Origin: Pseudomonas fluorescens
GTDB lineage: Bacteria; Pseudomonadota; Gammaproteobacteria; Pseudomonadales; Pseudomonadaceae
Reading direction: 5' to 3'
Assembly (NCBI RefSeq): GCF_001623525.1
Contig: NZ_CP015225.1
Span: 1 to 64,000 of the forward strand
Length of the DNA stretch: 64,000 nucleotides
The position numbers and the translations under genes are program-made. Position 1 is the stretch's first letter. Each line of letters begins with the position of its first letter. The notes under the pieces are model-generated. The model saw nothing but the letters and a program-made list of their open reading frames with translations. It was not told the DNA's origin and made no database searches. Below are positions 1 through 31,861 of this stretch, one piece after another.

Positions 1-89
1 CGGTCACTCTTGCGGGTTTTTGGTCTTAGCAGGTAACGAGGGCCTGGAGCAGAAATTTAGCCCCCATCGCTGCGTCATCGACCGTCGCC

Positions 90-860
90 CTAGCGCGTCG
101 CGACCATGAACACCCGAGGAAACGGCAGCAGCACGGTGCCATCGTCCAGGGCGGGATAAGCCTGTTCGATCGCCTTGAGGTACTGCGCCAGATACTGCTC
201 GCGTTGCGCCTCATCCAGCGGTTCGAGAAACGGGCGCAAGCCGCTGCCCTTGAACCACTCCACCACGCCTGCGGCGCCACCGGCCAAGGGGTGATGGTAG
301 GTGGTGCGCCACACATCGACGCGGCTGCAGTGGGGCTTGAGAATCGCGTAATAGGTGCTGGCGTCCTCTACCTCGGTCCGTGAATCACCCGCCCCGGCCA
401 GTTGACTGGCCCACGGGCCGTTGGCGGCGATTTCCCGCATCAGGCGGTGGGAGGGCTGGTGCAGGGTGTCGGGCATCTGGATCGCCAGGCTGCCACCGGG
501 GGCGAGTTTGCCCACCAGCGAGGGTAGCAGGGTGGCGTGGTCGGGCAGCCATTGCAGCACGGCGTTGGCGAAGATCACGTCGAACGGCCCGGGTTCATCC
601 CATTGGCTGATGTCGGCGGTGTCGAACGCCACGGCGGGCAGGCGTTTGCGTGCGGCCTCGACCATGTCGCTGGAACTGTCCAGGCCGCGCACCGTGGCAC
701 CGCTGAAATGTTCCACCAACAGTTCGGTGGAATTGCCCGGGCCACACCCCAGGTCGATCACCGAACGGGCCTGTGTGGGGGGAATGGCGGCGAGCAGGTC
801 CCGGGACGGACGGGTGCGTTCCTGTTCGAAGGTGACGTATTGCTTGGCGGACCAGCCCAT
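90..860 (-). CDS. tam: trans-aconitate 2-methyltransferase
   Basis: A 256-residue class I SAM-dependent methyltransferase, predicted to methylate trans-aconitate, an inhibitory isomer formed from the TCA intermediate cis-aconitate. The SAM-binding motif I is clear (VIDLGCGPGNST, about residues 34-45), followed by the acidic loop GLDSSSDMV and the motif FDVIFANAVLQWLPDH typical of the Tam family. Length fits the family. The ATG at 858-860 is preceded by GGAGAA on the minus strand. It is divergent from the thioesterase gene at 1006 and is a housekeeping gene at the edge of the siderophore locus rather than part of it. A related small-molecule methyltransferase cannot be fully excluded. Confidence 0.9.
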   Translation of the reverse strand: MGWSAKQYVTFEQERTRPSRDLLAAIPPTQARSVIDLGCGPGNSTELLVEHFSGATVRGLDSSSDMVEAARKRLPAVAFDTADISQWDEPGPFDVIFANAVLQWLPDHATLLPSLVGKLAPGGSLAIQMPDTLHQPSHRLMREIAANGPWASQLAGAGDSRTEVEDASTYYAILKPHCSRVDVWRTTYHHPLAGGAAGVVEWFKGSGLRPFLEPLDEAQREQYLAQYLKAIEQAYPALDDGTVLLPFPRVFMVATR

Positions 861-946
861 GGCGTTCTCCTGTGCGGCGCAGTGAGTCGAGGTGCCGCCA
901 GTATAAGGTCGGGCGAAGACGATGTAGCGAACGTAACGGTTTTGAC

Positions 947-970
947 TAATTCTGTAGGTTACGATTTCGT
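947..970 (+). promoter_or_regulatory. PvdS-type iron-starvation box for the thioesterase gene
   Basis: TAATT (947-951), a 16-base spacer, then CGT (968-970). This matches the known PvdS sigma-factor signature TAAAT-N16/17-CGT with one change in the -35 part. It lies 36 bases upstream of the GTG start at 1006 and points toward that gene. Confidence 0.65.
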
Positions 971-1005
971 TATCTTCCCTACACGACCGATCGGAGAAAA
1001 CCGCA

Positions 1006-1740
1006 GTGACCCAACTGACCCTGCTGTGCCTGCCTTATTCCGGCGCCAGCGCGATGGTGTACAGCCGTTGGCGGCGCACATTGCCGCAGTGGCTGCATGT
1101 GCAACCGGTGGAACTGCCGGGGCGCGGGGCGCGCTTCGACGAGCCGCTGCACACCGACATGGGCCCGTTGGCGATGCAACTGGCGCGGGAGCTGTCCGCG
1201 ACGCTCCAGGCCCCTTACGCCTTGTTCGGTCACAGCCTGGGCGCGCTGCTGGCCTGCGAAATCGCCCATGCCCTGCGTGAGCTCGGCTGCCCGGAGCCGG
1301 TGGCGCTGTTTGCGTCCGGCACCGCGGCACCGACGATGCGGGCCGACTACGACCGCGGTTTCGCCGAACCGAAAACCGACGCTGAACTGATCGAGCAACT
1401 GCGCACCCTCAACGGTACCAGCGAGGAAATATTGGCCAACGAAGAGCTGATGGCCCTGACCTTGCCGGTCCTGCGAGCCGACTTCCTGCTGTGCGGACGT
1501 TTCCAGCCGCGAATCCGACCGCCGCTCAACTGCCCGGTGCATGTGCTCGGTGGCGCCGCCGACAAGGCCACCACGGAGCAACTGATTGGCTGGCGCCGGG
1601 AAACCACGGGCAGCTTTTCGGTGGACATGCTGGCCGGTGGGCACTTCTTCATTCATGAGCACGAGGCCAAGGTGTTGCGGCTGATCAAGGATCAGTTGAG
1701 CGTGCATCATCGGCGGCATGGGTTGGCGATCAGCGCCTAA
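1006..1740 (+). CDS. pvdG: type II thioesterase of the pyoverdine cluster (PvdG-like)
   Basis: A 244-residue alpha/beta-hydrolase of the external (type II) thioesterase family, which clears wrongly loaded acyl groups from carrier domains of peptide synthetases. Family marks seen: N-terminal LLCLPYSGASAMVY, the VELPGRGARFDEP segment, the nucleophile elbow GHSLGA, and the C-terminal GGHFFIHE with the catalytic His. Start is GTG at 1006, and a PvdS-type box ends 35 bases upstream. It is on the same strand as the synthetase at 2014, with 270 bases and a REP palindrome between them. PvdG is the pyoverdine-cluster member of this family; the symbol is by position and family, not by alignment. Confidence 0.82.
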   Translation: MTQLTLLCLPYSGASAMVYSRWRRTLPQWLHVQPVELPGRGARFDEPLHTDMGPLAMQLARELSATLQAPYALFGHSLGALLACEIAHALRELGCPEPVALFASGTAAPTMRADYDRGFAEPKTDAELIEQLRTLNGTSEEILANEELMALTLPVLRADFLLCGRFQPRIRPPLNCPVHVLGGAADKATTEQLIGWRRETTGSFSVDMLAGGHFFIHEHEAKVLRLIKDQLSVHHRRHGLAISA

Positions 1741-1768
1741 TCCGCGAATTCACAAGCAACCTGCTTTT

Positions 1769-1896
1769 GTGGCGAGGGAGCTTGCTCCCGCTGGGTTGCG
1801 AAGCGACCCTCCCTGCCAGACCAGGCGCCCGTTCTTTCGAGGCTGGCAGATTTTGCGACTGCTGCGCAGCCGAGCGGGAGCAAGCTCCCTCGCCAC
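1769..1896. repeat. REP-type paired palindrome
   Basis: Two inverted arms of a Pseudomonas intergenic repeat: GTGGCGAGGGAGCTTGCTCC at the left and its reverse complement ending at 1896, with TGCG-AGC core motifs between. The same family recurs at 31376, 34435, 40578, 40915, 46416 and 55778. Confidence 0.85.
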
Positions 1897-1933
1897 GGTT
1901 ACTCCTTCCCTCCTGATATCCATTCTCAAACGC

Positions 1934-1956
1934 TAATTTTTCCGGTCTGCATTCGT
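1934..1956 (+). promoter_or_regulatory. probable PvdS-type box upstream of the first synthetase
   Basis: TAATT (1934-1938), a 15-base spacer, CGT (1954-1956). It resembles the box at 947-970 (both have CTAATT) but the spacer is one base shorter than the usual 16-17. It sits 57 bases before the ATG at 2014. Confidence 0.5.
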
Positions 1957-2013
1957 TTTATAGGGACGACTTGCCTTTGTGCCTTGTGCCCACTGATTCC
2001 GGATACCCCAGAA

Positions 2014-14454
<12,441 letters not shown>

Positions 14455-17400
14455 TGGATAAGAGTGTTGCTTTGAGGATTGCCAAGCGCTTTATCACTCT
14501 GCCGCTGGACAAACGCCGGCTGTACCTGGAAAAAATGCTTGAAGAAGGCGTCTCGCCGGCCAACCTGCCGATCCCCGAGGTGCGCTCCGGGTTCGAACAC
14601 ATCGCGCTGTCCTATGCCCAGGAACGTCAGTGGTTCCTGTGGCAGATGGACCCGCACAGCTCGGCCTATCACATCCCCAGTGCCTTGCGCCTCAAGGGGC
14701 CGTTGGACGTGGCCGCCCTGGAGCGCAGCTTCAACGCCCTGGTCGAGCGCCACGAGAGCTTGCGCACCACTTTCATCGAGCATGGCGAGCAGGCCGTGCA
14801 GGTCATCCACCCGCACATGCCGCTGCGTATTGCGGTCCACGCGTTGCCCGCCGGTTCGCCGGCCAGCCAGGACGACAGCATCAAGGCCTTCGTCGAGGCG
14901 CAAAGCGCGCGCCCATTCGATCTGCGCCAGGGGCCGCTGCTGCGGGTTTCACTGTTGCAAATCGCCGAAGACGACCATGTGCTGGCGCTGATCCAGCACC
15001 ACATCATCTCCGATGGCTGGTCGATGCAGGTGCTGGTGGATGAACTGGTGCGCTACTACGCCGCCGACACTGCCGGCCAGCCACTGGAACTCCCGGAACT
15101 GACCGTGCAGTACGCCGACTACGCCATCTGGCAGCGCCACTGGCTCGAGGCCGGTGAGCGCGAGCGGCAACTGGCCTATTGGCTCCAGACCCTGGGTGGC
15201 GAACAACCAGTTTTAGAGCTGCCCCTCGATCACCCACGCCCACCCGTGCGGAGTTTTCGCGGTGCGCGCCTGGACCTGAACCTGTCGCCGGAACTGGGCG
15301 CGGCGCTCAAGCAACTGGCCCAGCGTGAAGGGGCCAGTCTGTTCATGGTGCTGCTGGCATCGTTCCAAGCGTTGCTGCACCGCTACAGTGGCCAGCCACA
15401 GATCCGCGTCGGCGTGCCCGTGGCCAACCGCAACCGGGTCGAGACCGAGGGCCTGATCGGCTTTTTCGTCAACACCCAGGTGCTCAGCGCCGATGTCGAT
15501 GGGCAGTTGCCGTTCGATCGCTTACTCGCTCAGGTCAAGCAGTCGGCCATGGCCGCCCAGGCTCATCAGGACTTGCCCTTCGAGCAGTTGATCGAAGCCC
15601 TGCAACCGGAACGCAGCCTGAGCCACAGCCCGATCTTCCAGGTCATGTTCAACCACCAGACAGCCAGTGATACCCAGGACCGGCAGTTGCAGCTGCCACG
15701 GCTGAGCATCGAGGACCTGGTGTGGGAAGGGCGCACCGCCCAGTTCGACCTGACCCTGGGCACCTATGAAACCGAGCAGGGTGTTGCCGCCGAGCTGACC
15801 TACGCCACCGACCTTTTCGAAGCGCAGACCATCGAACGCCTGGCCCATCACTGGCAGAACCTGCTGCAAGGCATTGTCGAGACGCCGCAACAACGTATCG
15901 GTGAGTTGCCGTTGCTTGACGCCGCCCAGCAGCGCCTGACGCAGCAAGACTGGTACCGCGTGGCCGACCACGGTGCCGGAACCGGATGCGTGCACTGGCG
16001 CATCGCCGAACAAGCGCGCCAGACCCCCGACGCGCTGGCGCTGACCATCGATGGACAGACCCTGACCCATGGGCAACTGGACGCGCGCGCCAACCAGCTC
16101 GCCCACCGCTTGATGGCCCTGGGCGTGACGCCTGACCAGCCAGTGGGCATCGCGGTGGAGCGCAGCGTCGAGATGATCGTCGGCCTGCTGGCGATCCTCA
16201 AGGCCGGTGGCGCCTACGTGCCCCTGGACCCGGCGTATCCCGAGGATCGCCTGGCCTACATGATCGAGGACAGCGGCATCGAACTGCTGTTGACCCAGGC
16301 CCGTTTGCAGGCGCTGCTGCCGATTCCGGCCACCCTGCAGACCCTGTTGCTGGACCAGCCCGACGCCGCGCTGCAGGCCGCACCGCGCAGCTGTCCGGTG
16401 GTGCCACTGACCGCCGAGCATCTGGCCTACGTCATCTACACCTCCGGTTCCACCGGCAAACCCAAGGGCGTGATGGTACGCCACGGTGCGCTGAGCAATT
16501 TCGTCGTCAGCATGATCGCCCAGCCAGGCCTTGTGGCCAGCGATCGCATGCTTTCCCTGACGACGTTTTCCTTCGACATTTTTGGCCTGGAAATCTACGG
16601 CCCGTTGTCGGCCGGGGCCAGCATCGTACTGACCGGCCAGAACGTCCACCAGGATCCGCAAGCGGTGCTGGCGCTGATCGAGCGCCATGACGTGACCGTA
16701 TTGCAAGCCACCCCTTCGAGCTGGCGCATGCTGCTGGATCACGAGCAGTCTGCGCTGTTGGCCGGGCGCACGTTCCTGTGTGGCGGCGAGGCGTTGCCCC
16801 TGGAACTGGCGCAACGCTTGTTGGCCCTTTCGCCGAAGGTCTGGAACCTCTACGGCCCGACCGAAACCACGATCTGGTCGGCGGTGCACCCCTTGAGCCC
16901 GGAAAGCAGCCGTCCGTTCCTGGGCAAACCCCTGGACAACACCGCGCTGTACATCGTTGGCAGCGACCTGACGCTCAACCCACCCGGTGCGCCGGGTGAG
17001 CTGCTGATTGGCGGTGAAGGCCTGGCCCGCGGCTATTTCCAACGCCCGGCCCTGACCGCCGAACGTTTCGTGCCCGATCCGTTTTCGCGCACGGGCGAGC
17101 GGCTGTACCGCACTGGCGACTTGACCCGTTATCGGGCCGAAGGCGTGGTCGAGTACATCGGCCGTATCGACCATCAAGTGAAGATCCGTGGCTTGCGGAT
17201 CGAACTGGGGGAAATCGAAGCGGCGTTGCTGGCCCAGACGAGCGTGCGTGAAACCGTGGTGGTGGCCCATGAAGGCCCGACCGGGGCGCAACTGGTGGGC
17301 TACGTCGTACCCGCCACGGCTGAAGTGCTGGGCGCCGAGGCCGAGGCCGAGGCCGCGTTGCGCGCCTCGCTGAAAACCGCGCTCAAGGCGCAGCTACCCG

Positions 17401-20400
17401 AGTACATGGTTCCGGCGCACCTGTTGTTCCTGGCGCAACTACCGCTGACGCCCAACGGCAAGGTCGATCGCAAGGCGTTGCCGGCCCCGGATGCCAGCGA
17501 GTTGCAACGTGCCTACGTGGCGCCTCGCAGCCAGCGCGAGCAGCAAGTGGCGCAGATCTGGCAGGAGGTCCTCAAGCTTGAGCGCGTGGGGCTGCACGAC
17601 AACTTTTTCGAGTTGGGCGGGCACTCGTTGCTGGTGACCCAGGTGGTTTCGCGGGTCCGTCGGCTGCTGGATATCGAGGTGCCGCTGCGCAGCCTGTTCG
17701 AATACAGCACGTTGCAGGATTTTGTCGCGGCCCTCGACGCCGGGTCGGGCCCGCAGCCGCAGGCCATGGTCGCCGTGGCGCGGGACCAGCCGCTGGCGCT
17801 GTCGTTTGCCCAGGAGCGCCAGTGGTTCCTGTGGAAAATGGACCCGGACAGTGCCGCCTACAACATTCCCACGGCGCTGCGATTGCGCGGCACCTTGGAC
17901 AAAATCGCCCTGCGCCGCAGCTTTGAAGCGCTGGTGCAACGGCATGAAAGCTTACGCACCGTGTTCGTGGAAGACGATGGACGCACCTGCCAGGTGATTC
18001 GCCCGCAGGGGCACGTCAGCTTCGTCGAACAACGGCTGAGCGCAGCGGATGAGGCCAGCATTCAGGCCTTCCTCGAAGAGCAGACACAACGCCCGTTCGA
18101 TCTCTTGAACGATGCGCTGCTGCGCGTGGCATTGCTGGAACTGGGTGAGCAGGACCACGTCCTGGCGCTGACCCTGCACCACATCGCTTCCGACGCCTGG
18201 TCGTTGCAGGTGATGGTCGATGATCTGATGAGCCTGTATTCGGCGTTCACCCAGGGGCTGCCCGCGCAGTTACCCGTGCTGGAAGTGCAATACGCCGACT
18301 ATGCCGTCTGGCAGCGCCAATGGATGGCCGCCGGCGAACAGGATCGGCAACTGGCCTACTGGACCGCGCAACTGGGCAGCGAGCAACCCCTGCTGGAACT
18401 GCCCACCGACCATCCGCGCCCGGCCCAGCAAAGCCTGCGCGGGGCGCGGCTGCCGATTGTGCTGGATCCTGCGTTGAGCGATGCCCTCAAGGCCCTGGCC
18501 CGGCGGGAAAACGTCACGCTGTTCGTGCTGTTGCTCGGTTCCTTCCAGGCCCTGCTGCACCGCTACAGCGGCCAGGCCGACATCCGCGTCGGGGTGCCGA
18601 TTGCCAACCGTCAACGCCTGGAAACCGAACGGTTGATCGGTTTCTTCGTCAATACCCAGGTGCTGCGCGCCGAGTTCCACAGCGATCTGACCGGTGCCGA
18701 TTTGCTGCAACAACTCAAGCAGACGGCCATGGCGGCGCAGATGCATCAGGACCTGCCGTTCGAGCAATTGGTCGATGCCTTGCAGCCCCAGCGTAACCTG
18801 AGCCACAGCCCGTTGTTCCAGGCCATGTTCAACCACCGCAACGAAACCGCCTCGGTCTTTGAAGACGCATTGCCGGGCCTGGCGGTCGAACCCCTTGGCT
18901 GGGCGCAGCGCACCGCGCAGTTCGACCTGAGCCTGGAGACCACCGACAGCCCGCAGGGCCTGCACGCTGCGTTGATCTACGCGACGGACCTGTTCGAGCC
19001 GGCCACTCTCGAACGCATGGGCCAGCATTGGCTCAACCTGTTGCACGGCTTGGTGCAGGACCTGCATCGCCCGGTTGCGCAGTGGACGTTGCTGGACGCT
19101 GTCGAGCGTCGGCGCCTGCTCGTCGACTGGAACGCGACGGCGGTTGCGTACCCGCTCGATCGCAGTGTCCAGGGGTTGATCGAAGAACAGGTACGCCGGA
19201 CGCCGGATGCCCCGGCGCTGGTGTTCGGCGAGCAACGCCTGAGCTACGGCGAGCTCAACGCCCGGGCCAATCGCCTGGCTCACACCTTGATTGAGCATGG
19301 CGTCGGCCCGGATGTGTTGGTGGGCATCGCCGTGGAACGTTCGGTGGAAATGGTTCTGGGGCTGTTGGCGATTCTCAAGGCCGGTGGTGCCTATGTGCCG
19401 CTGGACCCGGAATACCCACGGGATCGCCTGGCCTACATGTTCGAGGACAGCGGCATTGGTTTGCTGCTGACCCAGCAGCATTTGCTCGATCAGTTGCCGA
19501 TTCCGCAAGGGATCGACAGCCTGGTGCTGGACCTGCCTGATGACGGGGTGTACGCAGGTCGCGACACAAATCCGGACGTGGTGGTCGACGGCGAGAACCT
19601 GGCCTATGTGATCTACACCTCCGGTTCCACCGGCAAGCCCAAGGGCGCGGGCAACCGGCATTCGGCGCTGGTCAACCGGCTGTGCTGGATGCAGCAGGCC
19701 TACGGGCTCGATGCCACCGACAGCGTGCTGCAAAAAACGCCGTTCAGTTTCGACGTGTCGGTGTGGGAATTCTTCTGGCCGCTGCTGACCGGCGCGACGC
19801 TGGTGATGGCCGCGCCGGGGGCGCATCGTGACCCGGCGCAACTGATCGAGTTGATCACCGCACAGCGCATCACCACGCTGCACTTCGTGCCATCGATGTT
19901 GCAGGCTTTTGTGCAAGACCCCCACGTGGCCGAATGCACCAGCCTCAAACGCATCGTTTGCAGCGGTGAAGCCCTGCCGGTGGACGCGCAGCAGCAGGTG
20001 TTCGCCAAACTGCCGAACGCCGGCCTGTACAACCTCTATGGCCCGACCGAGGCGGCCATCGACGTGACTCATTGGACCTGTGTCGAGGAAGGTCGCGACA
20101 GCGTGCCGATCGGCCAGCCGATCGCCAACCTGGGCACCTACATCCTGGATGACGAGCTTTCGCCGGTTCCGGTGGGCGTGATCGGCGAACTGTACCTGGC
20201 GGGCGAGGGACTGGCCCGTGGATACCACCGCCGCGCCGCGCTGACGGCCGAGCGGTTCGTGACCGGCCCCTTTGGCCACGGCCAGCGGCTGTACCGCACT
20301 GGCGACCTGGCGCGCTACCGCACCGACGGTGTGATCGAATACGCCGGGCGCATGGACCATCAGGTGAAAATCCGTGGCCTGCGCATCGAACTGGGGGAAA

Positions 20401-20602
20401 TCGAAGCGCGCCTGGCCGAGCACGATGACGTGCGCGAAACCGTGGTGATCGCCCAGGGCGGTAGCCTGCTGGTGGCCTACGTGGTGCCGACACACGCTGA
20501 ATTACTGAGCGCCGAAGAGGCCGTGCGCCAGGCGCTGCAAGGCCGGCTCAAGGCGCATTTGAGCCAGTCCTTGCCCGACTACATGGTGCCGCAGCACTGG
20601 TT

Positions 20603-27993
<7,391 letters not shown>

Positions 27994-27997
<4 letters not shown>

Positions 27998-30900
27998 ACG
28001 AGGTCACGATGGACGCGCACGATTCAGGTTTCGCCCTGACGCCCGAGCAACAAACCGTGCTTGAGCAACTGTCGACCACGGCGACCTGTGGCGACGCCTT
28101 GCGCTGGCTGAACGTGGTCATTGACGGCGACCTCGATCCGCAGCGCTTGCAGGTGGCGTTCGATACGCTACTGGCGCAGCAGCCGATGCTGCTGGCGCAA
28201 CTGGGCAAAGTCGCCGGGTTCCACGGTTTGCGTCAGGCCGCCGCTGGTGCCGGGCGCTTCCCACTGACGGTGCAGGCCGGTGAGCAACGGGCCGAGGAAG
28301 TCCAGGCGCAGATTAAGGAATCGATGGGCCGCGCGTTTGTGCCTGGCGAATCGGCCAGCGTCCAGGCCGTGCTATATCGCTTGGGGCCCCAGCAATGGCA
28401 ACTGCGGCTGGGCATTGCCCGCTTCAGTGCCGATGGGCAATCGCTGAATCTGCTGCTTGAGCAAGTACAGCAGGCGTACGCCGGGGGTCTGGCATCGGAA
28501 GACGAAGCACCGGGCGAGTTTGCCCAGTACCTGGAGTGGCGCAGTGAAGTGGTGCTGGATGAGGATGCCGCCAGCGCACGCAGCTACTGGCAGCAACACC
28601 TGCAAGGCCAGCAGACGGACATCGCCACGCCATGGTTGGCCGGCCGCAGCGCCAGCCGCGAGACCCGCGCCGCCGACGCCTGCGTGGCCCTGACACTGGA
28701 GCCTGCCCAGCGTGAGGCTTTGCAACGTCTGGCCACGCAGCTCGGGCAGCCGCTTGCCACGCTGCTGCAAGGCGCCTGGTGGGTGTTGCTGGGCCGTTTG
28801 AGTGGGCGTGAGCAGGCGCTGGTCGGTGTGCGCCATGACAGCCGCAGCGACTACGAATACTTCGCCAGTGCCGTGGGCGTGTTCGAGAAAACCTTGCCGC
28901 TGTGCGTTTCGTTGCCCGCCACCCAGTCGTTCAATGAGTGGCTGGTGGCGCTGGCGGCTCGTCTCGAAGAACACCGCACCTGGCAGGAATACTGGACGCC
29001 GGAACTGAGCCCTGACGCGGCGCGCCCGGCCTACGGTTTTACGGTGGCTCAGGCGAGTCGTGCCCAGGACAGCAGCGGTCTGCACTGGGCTCCAGTGTCG
29101 GTGCCTGTGCGGGCCGATGGGTTCGAGTGCTTGTTGCAGGTGCAATTGAACGGTGCCGAGCAGCTTGCCGGGGTTGATCTGTACTACGCCAGCGCGCTGT
29201 ATTCGCCAGCCTCGGCCAATGCCGTGCTGGAGCAGTACGGCGTGCTATTGGCGTCGATCCTTGCGGCCGGGCACACCCCACTGGCGCAGCTCAGCCTGCT
29301 GAGTCGCGCCGAAGAACAGCGCTTGCGAGCGATCAACCCGCCGATGCAGGCCTTGGTCGATGGACGTTATCTGCCCCGGCGCATCGCCGATTGGGCGACT
29401 CATACGCCGGATGCCATCGCCCTGACGGACGCCCATCAGTCATTGAGCTATGGCCAGTTGCAAACCCGGGTCGACAGCCTGGCCCAGGGCTTCAAGCAAC
29501 AAGGCCTGGGCAAGGGTTCGATTGTCGCGCTGGCGTTGCCGCGCTCGGCGGAGCTGGTGATTGCAATGCTGGCGAGCTGGCGCGTGGGGGCGGCGTATCT
29601 GCCCCTTGATGTGCAATGGCCCCAGGCGCGCCAGGCGCTGATGCTGGAGCAGGCTGGCGCGGCTATGTTGCTGACCGATGCGGCGCATCTGCCGGCCTGG
29701 CAGGATCAGCCGTACACGGCGCTGACCGTGGCGCAGCTGAGTCAGTCGGCGGGGGCATTGCCAGACCTGGTCACTCAGGGCAACGACATGGCCTATGTGT
29801 TGTTTACATCCGGCTCCACCGGGGTGCCCAAAGGCGTGGTGATCGAGCATCGGCAATTGCTCAACTACACCGCCCAGGCCAGCCAGGCCCTGGGACTTGA
29901 GCAATGCAAGGACGTCGGTTTCACGTCCACTGTGGCGGCGGACCTGGGCAACACGACGTTGTTTGGCGCGTTGTTCAATGGCGCGACCCTGCATGTGGCC
30001 AGCGATGAGCAGATGCAGGACGGCGCGTTGTTTGCCGGGTACCTGCAGCAGTACCGGATCGACTGCCTGAAAATCGTGCCATCGCACCTTGCGGCGCTGC
30101 TCGACAGTGAGCACGCGACCCTGCCGCGTACGCTGGTACTGGGTGGCGAGCCGATTCCGCCGCCGTTGATCGAGCGCATCGCCCGGTTGCGCAGCGATTG
30201 CCGGGTGTTCAACCACTATGGGCCGACCGAAGCCACGGTGGGGGTGATGATCCATCCGTTGTCGCTGCACGGCACGGTCGACGATTGTTCGGCGCTGACT
30301 CAGGTGCTGGGCAACAACCAGGTTTACGTGCTGGACGCCGATCTGCGCTTGGCGCCGGTGGGCGTGCTGGGTGAGGTGTACCTGGGCGGCGCGCAGTTGT
30401 GCCGGGGTTATCTGAATGCCAAGGCGGATGAGCAAACGTTCATCCAGAGCCCGTTCGATCCGGCCCAGCGCTTGTATCGCAGCGGCGACCTGGCGCGTTA
30501 CCGCGCGGACGGGGCGATCCAGTTGCACGGTCGGCGTGATCAGCAGGTCAAGGTGCGTGGGTTCCGTATTGAGTTGGCGGAGATCGAGGCCGAGCTGCTG
30601 CGTGTGCCGCAAGTGGCCGAAGCATTGGTGCTGCCGGCAACGTCGGCCGAGCAGGGACTGTTGGCCTTTGTCGTGGCGCAGCAGGGCAGGTCGGCGGGTC
30701 TGCTGGACGCCGTCCGTGCTGAGCTGAGCGCTCGCCTGCCCAGTGTGATGGTGCCGCAGCAGTTGCAACTGATCGAACGGTTCCCGCGTCTGGCGAACGG
30801 CAAGATCGATCGCAAGACGTTGCAACAGTGGGCGGGTGCGGCGATGGCGGACGAAGACGCGGCCCCACGGGATGCACTGGAGCAATTGCTTGCCGCGCGC

Positions 30901-31221
30901 ATGGCGCAATTGCTTGGGCTTGAGCGATTGGGCATCGATCGCGACTTCTTTGCCGCCGGTGGTCATTCGTTGCTGGTGATCAAGCTGGTGGCCGGTATTC
31001 GCAAGTTGTTGCAGTGCGACATCCACCCGGGGCTGGTCTTCGATCATCCGACCGTGGCGTCGTTGGCACTGGCCCTGCGGGCAGTGGAAAGCAGTCCGGG
31101 GCAGCTGGAAAAAATCGCCCAGGTGCGCCTGCGCATGGAAGCGATGAGCCCCGAGGAAAAGGCCCTCCTGACCGAACAGGCCCGCCAGCTACAAGCTGCC
31201 AGGACGGCGCCGCTGGGCTGA
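27994..31221 (+). CDS. peptide synthetase module for beta-hydroxyaspartate: degenerate C, A(Asp), T
   Basis: A 1075-residue protein. The N-terminal ~430 residues are related to C domains, but the HHxxxDG active site reads IARFSADGQSLN, without the paired histidines, so it should not condense. It may be the interface-type domain that recruits the beta-hydroxylase fused to the preceding protein (inference). The A domain (29360-30830) has the aspartate pocket DLTKVGHVGK. The T domain reads AAGGHSLLVIKLV. No thioesterase follows, and the charged tail after about residue 1030 looks like a docking segment, so the chain must pass to another protein; the Thr module at 34541-38686 is the obvious partner. 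The ATG at 27994 overlaps the upstream stop; a second ATG lies at 28009. Confidence 0.92.
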
Positions 31222-31261
31222 TTCCGGGGCGGATCAAATCTTAAAAACCGAGCAGAACCCT

Positions 31262-31292
31262 GTGGTGAGGGGGATTTATCCCCTCGCCACAA
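31262..31292. repeat. single REP-type palindrome
   Basis: TGGTGAGGGG and CCCCTCGCCACA arms around GATTTAT; a short relative of the paired REP elements. It could act as a weak terminator or mRNA end for the synthetase operon. Confidence 0.6.
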
Positions 31293-31375
31293 AGGCCGAG
31301 TTGCCAATGAATAGGTCTGCCCGACGCTGACGAATCCGAATAACCCACCATCAATCCCGCCATACACCAACCCCC

Positions 31376-31505
31376 GTGGCGAGGGAGCTTGCTCCCGCTG
31401 GACTGCGTAGCAGTCCTGAAACAGGCTGCCGCTATTTGTCTGGCTCACCGCGTGAGGGCTTTTGGGGCTGCTGCGCAGCCCAGCGGGAGCAAGCTCCCTC
31501 GCCAC
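31376..31505. repeat. REP-type paired palindrome
   Basis: Left arm GTGGCGAGGGAGCTTGCTCC and right arm its reverse complement, with CTGCG-AGCAG cores. Its inner sequence is almost the same as that of the copy at 40578-40707 (shared TGTCTGGCTCACCGCGTGAG). Confidence 0.85.
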
Positions 31506-31542
31506 ATTTGTGTTCACAGCTTTGGTATTGGCGGTGTTCATT

Positions 31543-31579
31543 AAAAAAGCCGGCGCCCATCAGCGTCGGCCTTTTTTTA
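31543..31579 (+). terminator. possible rho-independent terminator
   Basis: An A-run, an imperfect GC stem (AAAGCCGGCGC with GCGTCGGCCTTT) and a T-run (TTTTTTT). It would end transcription from the synthetase operon before the receptor gene; stem pairing is imperfect. Confidence 0.6.
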
Positions 31580-31588
31580 ACTTTTTGC

Positions 31589-31607
31589 GCGAATGATAAA
31601 TAAACTC
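31589..31607 (+). promoter_or_regulatory. candidate Fur-box-like sequence upstream of the receptor
   Basis: GCGAATGATAAATAAACTC agrees with 12 of 19 positions of the Fur consensus GATAATGATAATCATTATC and contains the core AATGATAA. The segment also sits in a short palindrome (GAATGA with TCATTC). No PvdS-type box was found between 31506 and 31861, so the receptor may use another iron-responsive promoter. Confidence 0.3.
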
Positions 31608-31861
31608 ATTCCGGTTTTTGGCAGGTGCTGCGTCTTACTTAGGTATGTGGGCAAATCGGGTCGGGCAGGACGCCCAGGCACCGGGTTTGTCCAGTAAAGA
31701 TTTCGCCGTCGTCCAGCCAGATGACCGTGCCCGGGGAGGGGCCGGTCGGCCACGCACTGACATTGCCTTGGGGCAATCGACCGTGCGGGCTCACGTGTGC
31801 TGGCGAGCGGCGGGCCCTTCGGCCCCATGGACTTTCACTTCTACCAATAATAGAGAGCACG

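Noticed and set aside
1984..2013. TTG 1984 as start of the first synthetase
   Set aside because: ATG 2014 gives an N-terminus alike to that of the next synthetase; the ten extra residues have no counterpart.
31597..31633. PvdS-type box before the receptor (TAAAT near 31597, CGT at 31631)
   Set aside because: The spacer is about 29 bases, far from the 16-17 required.
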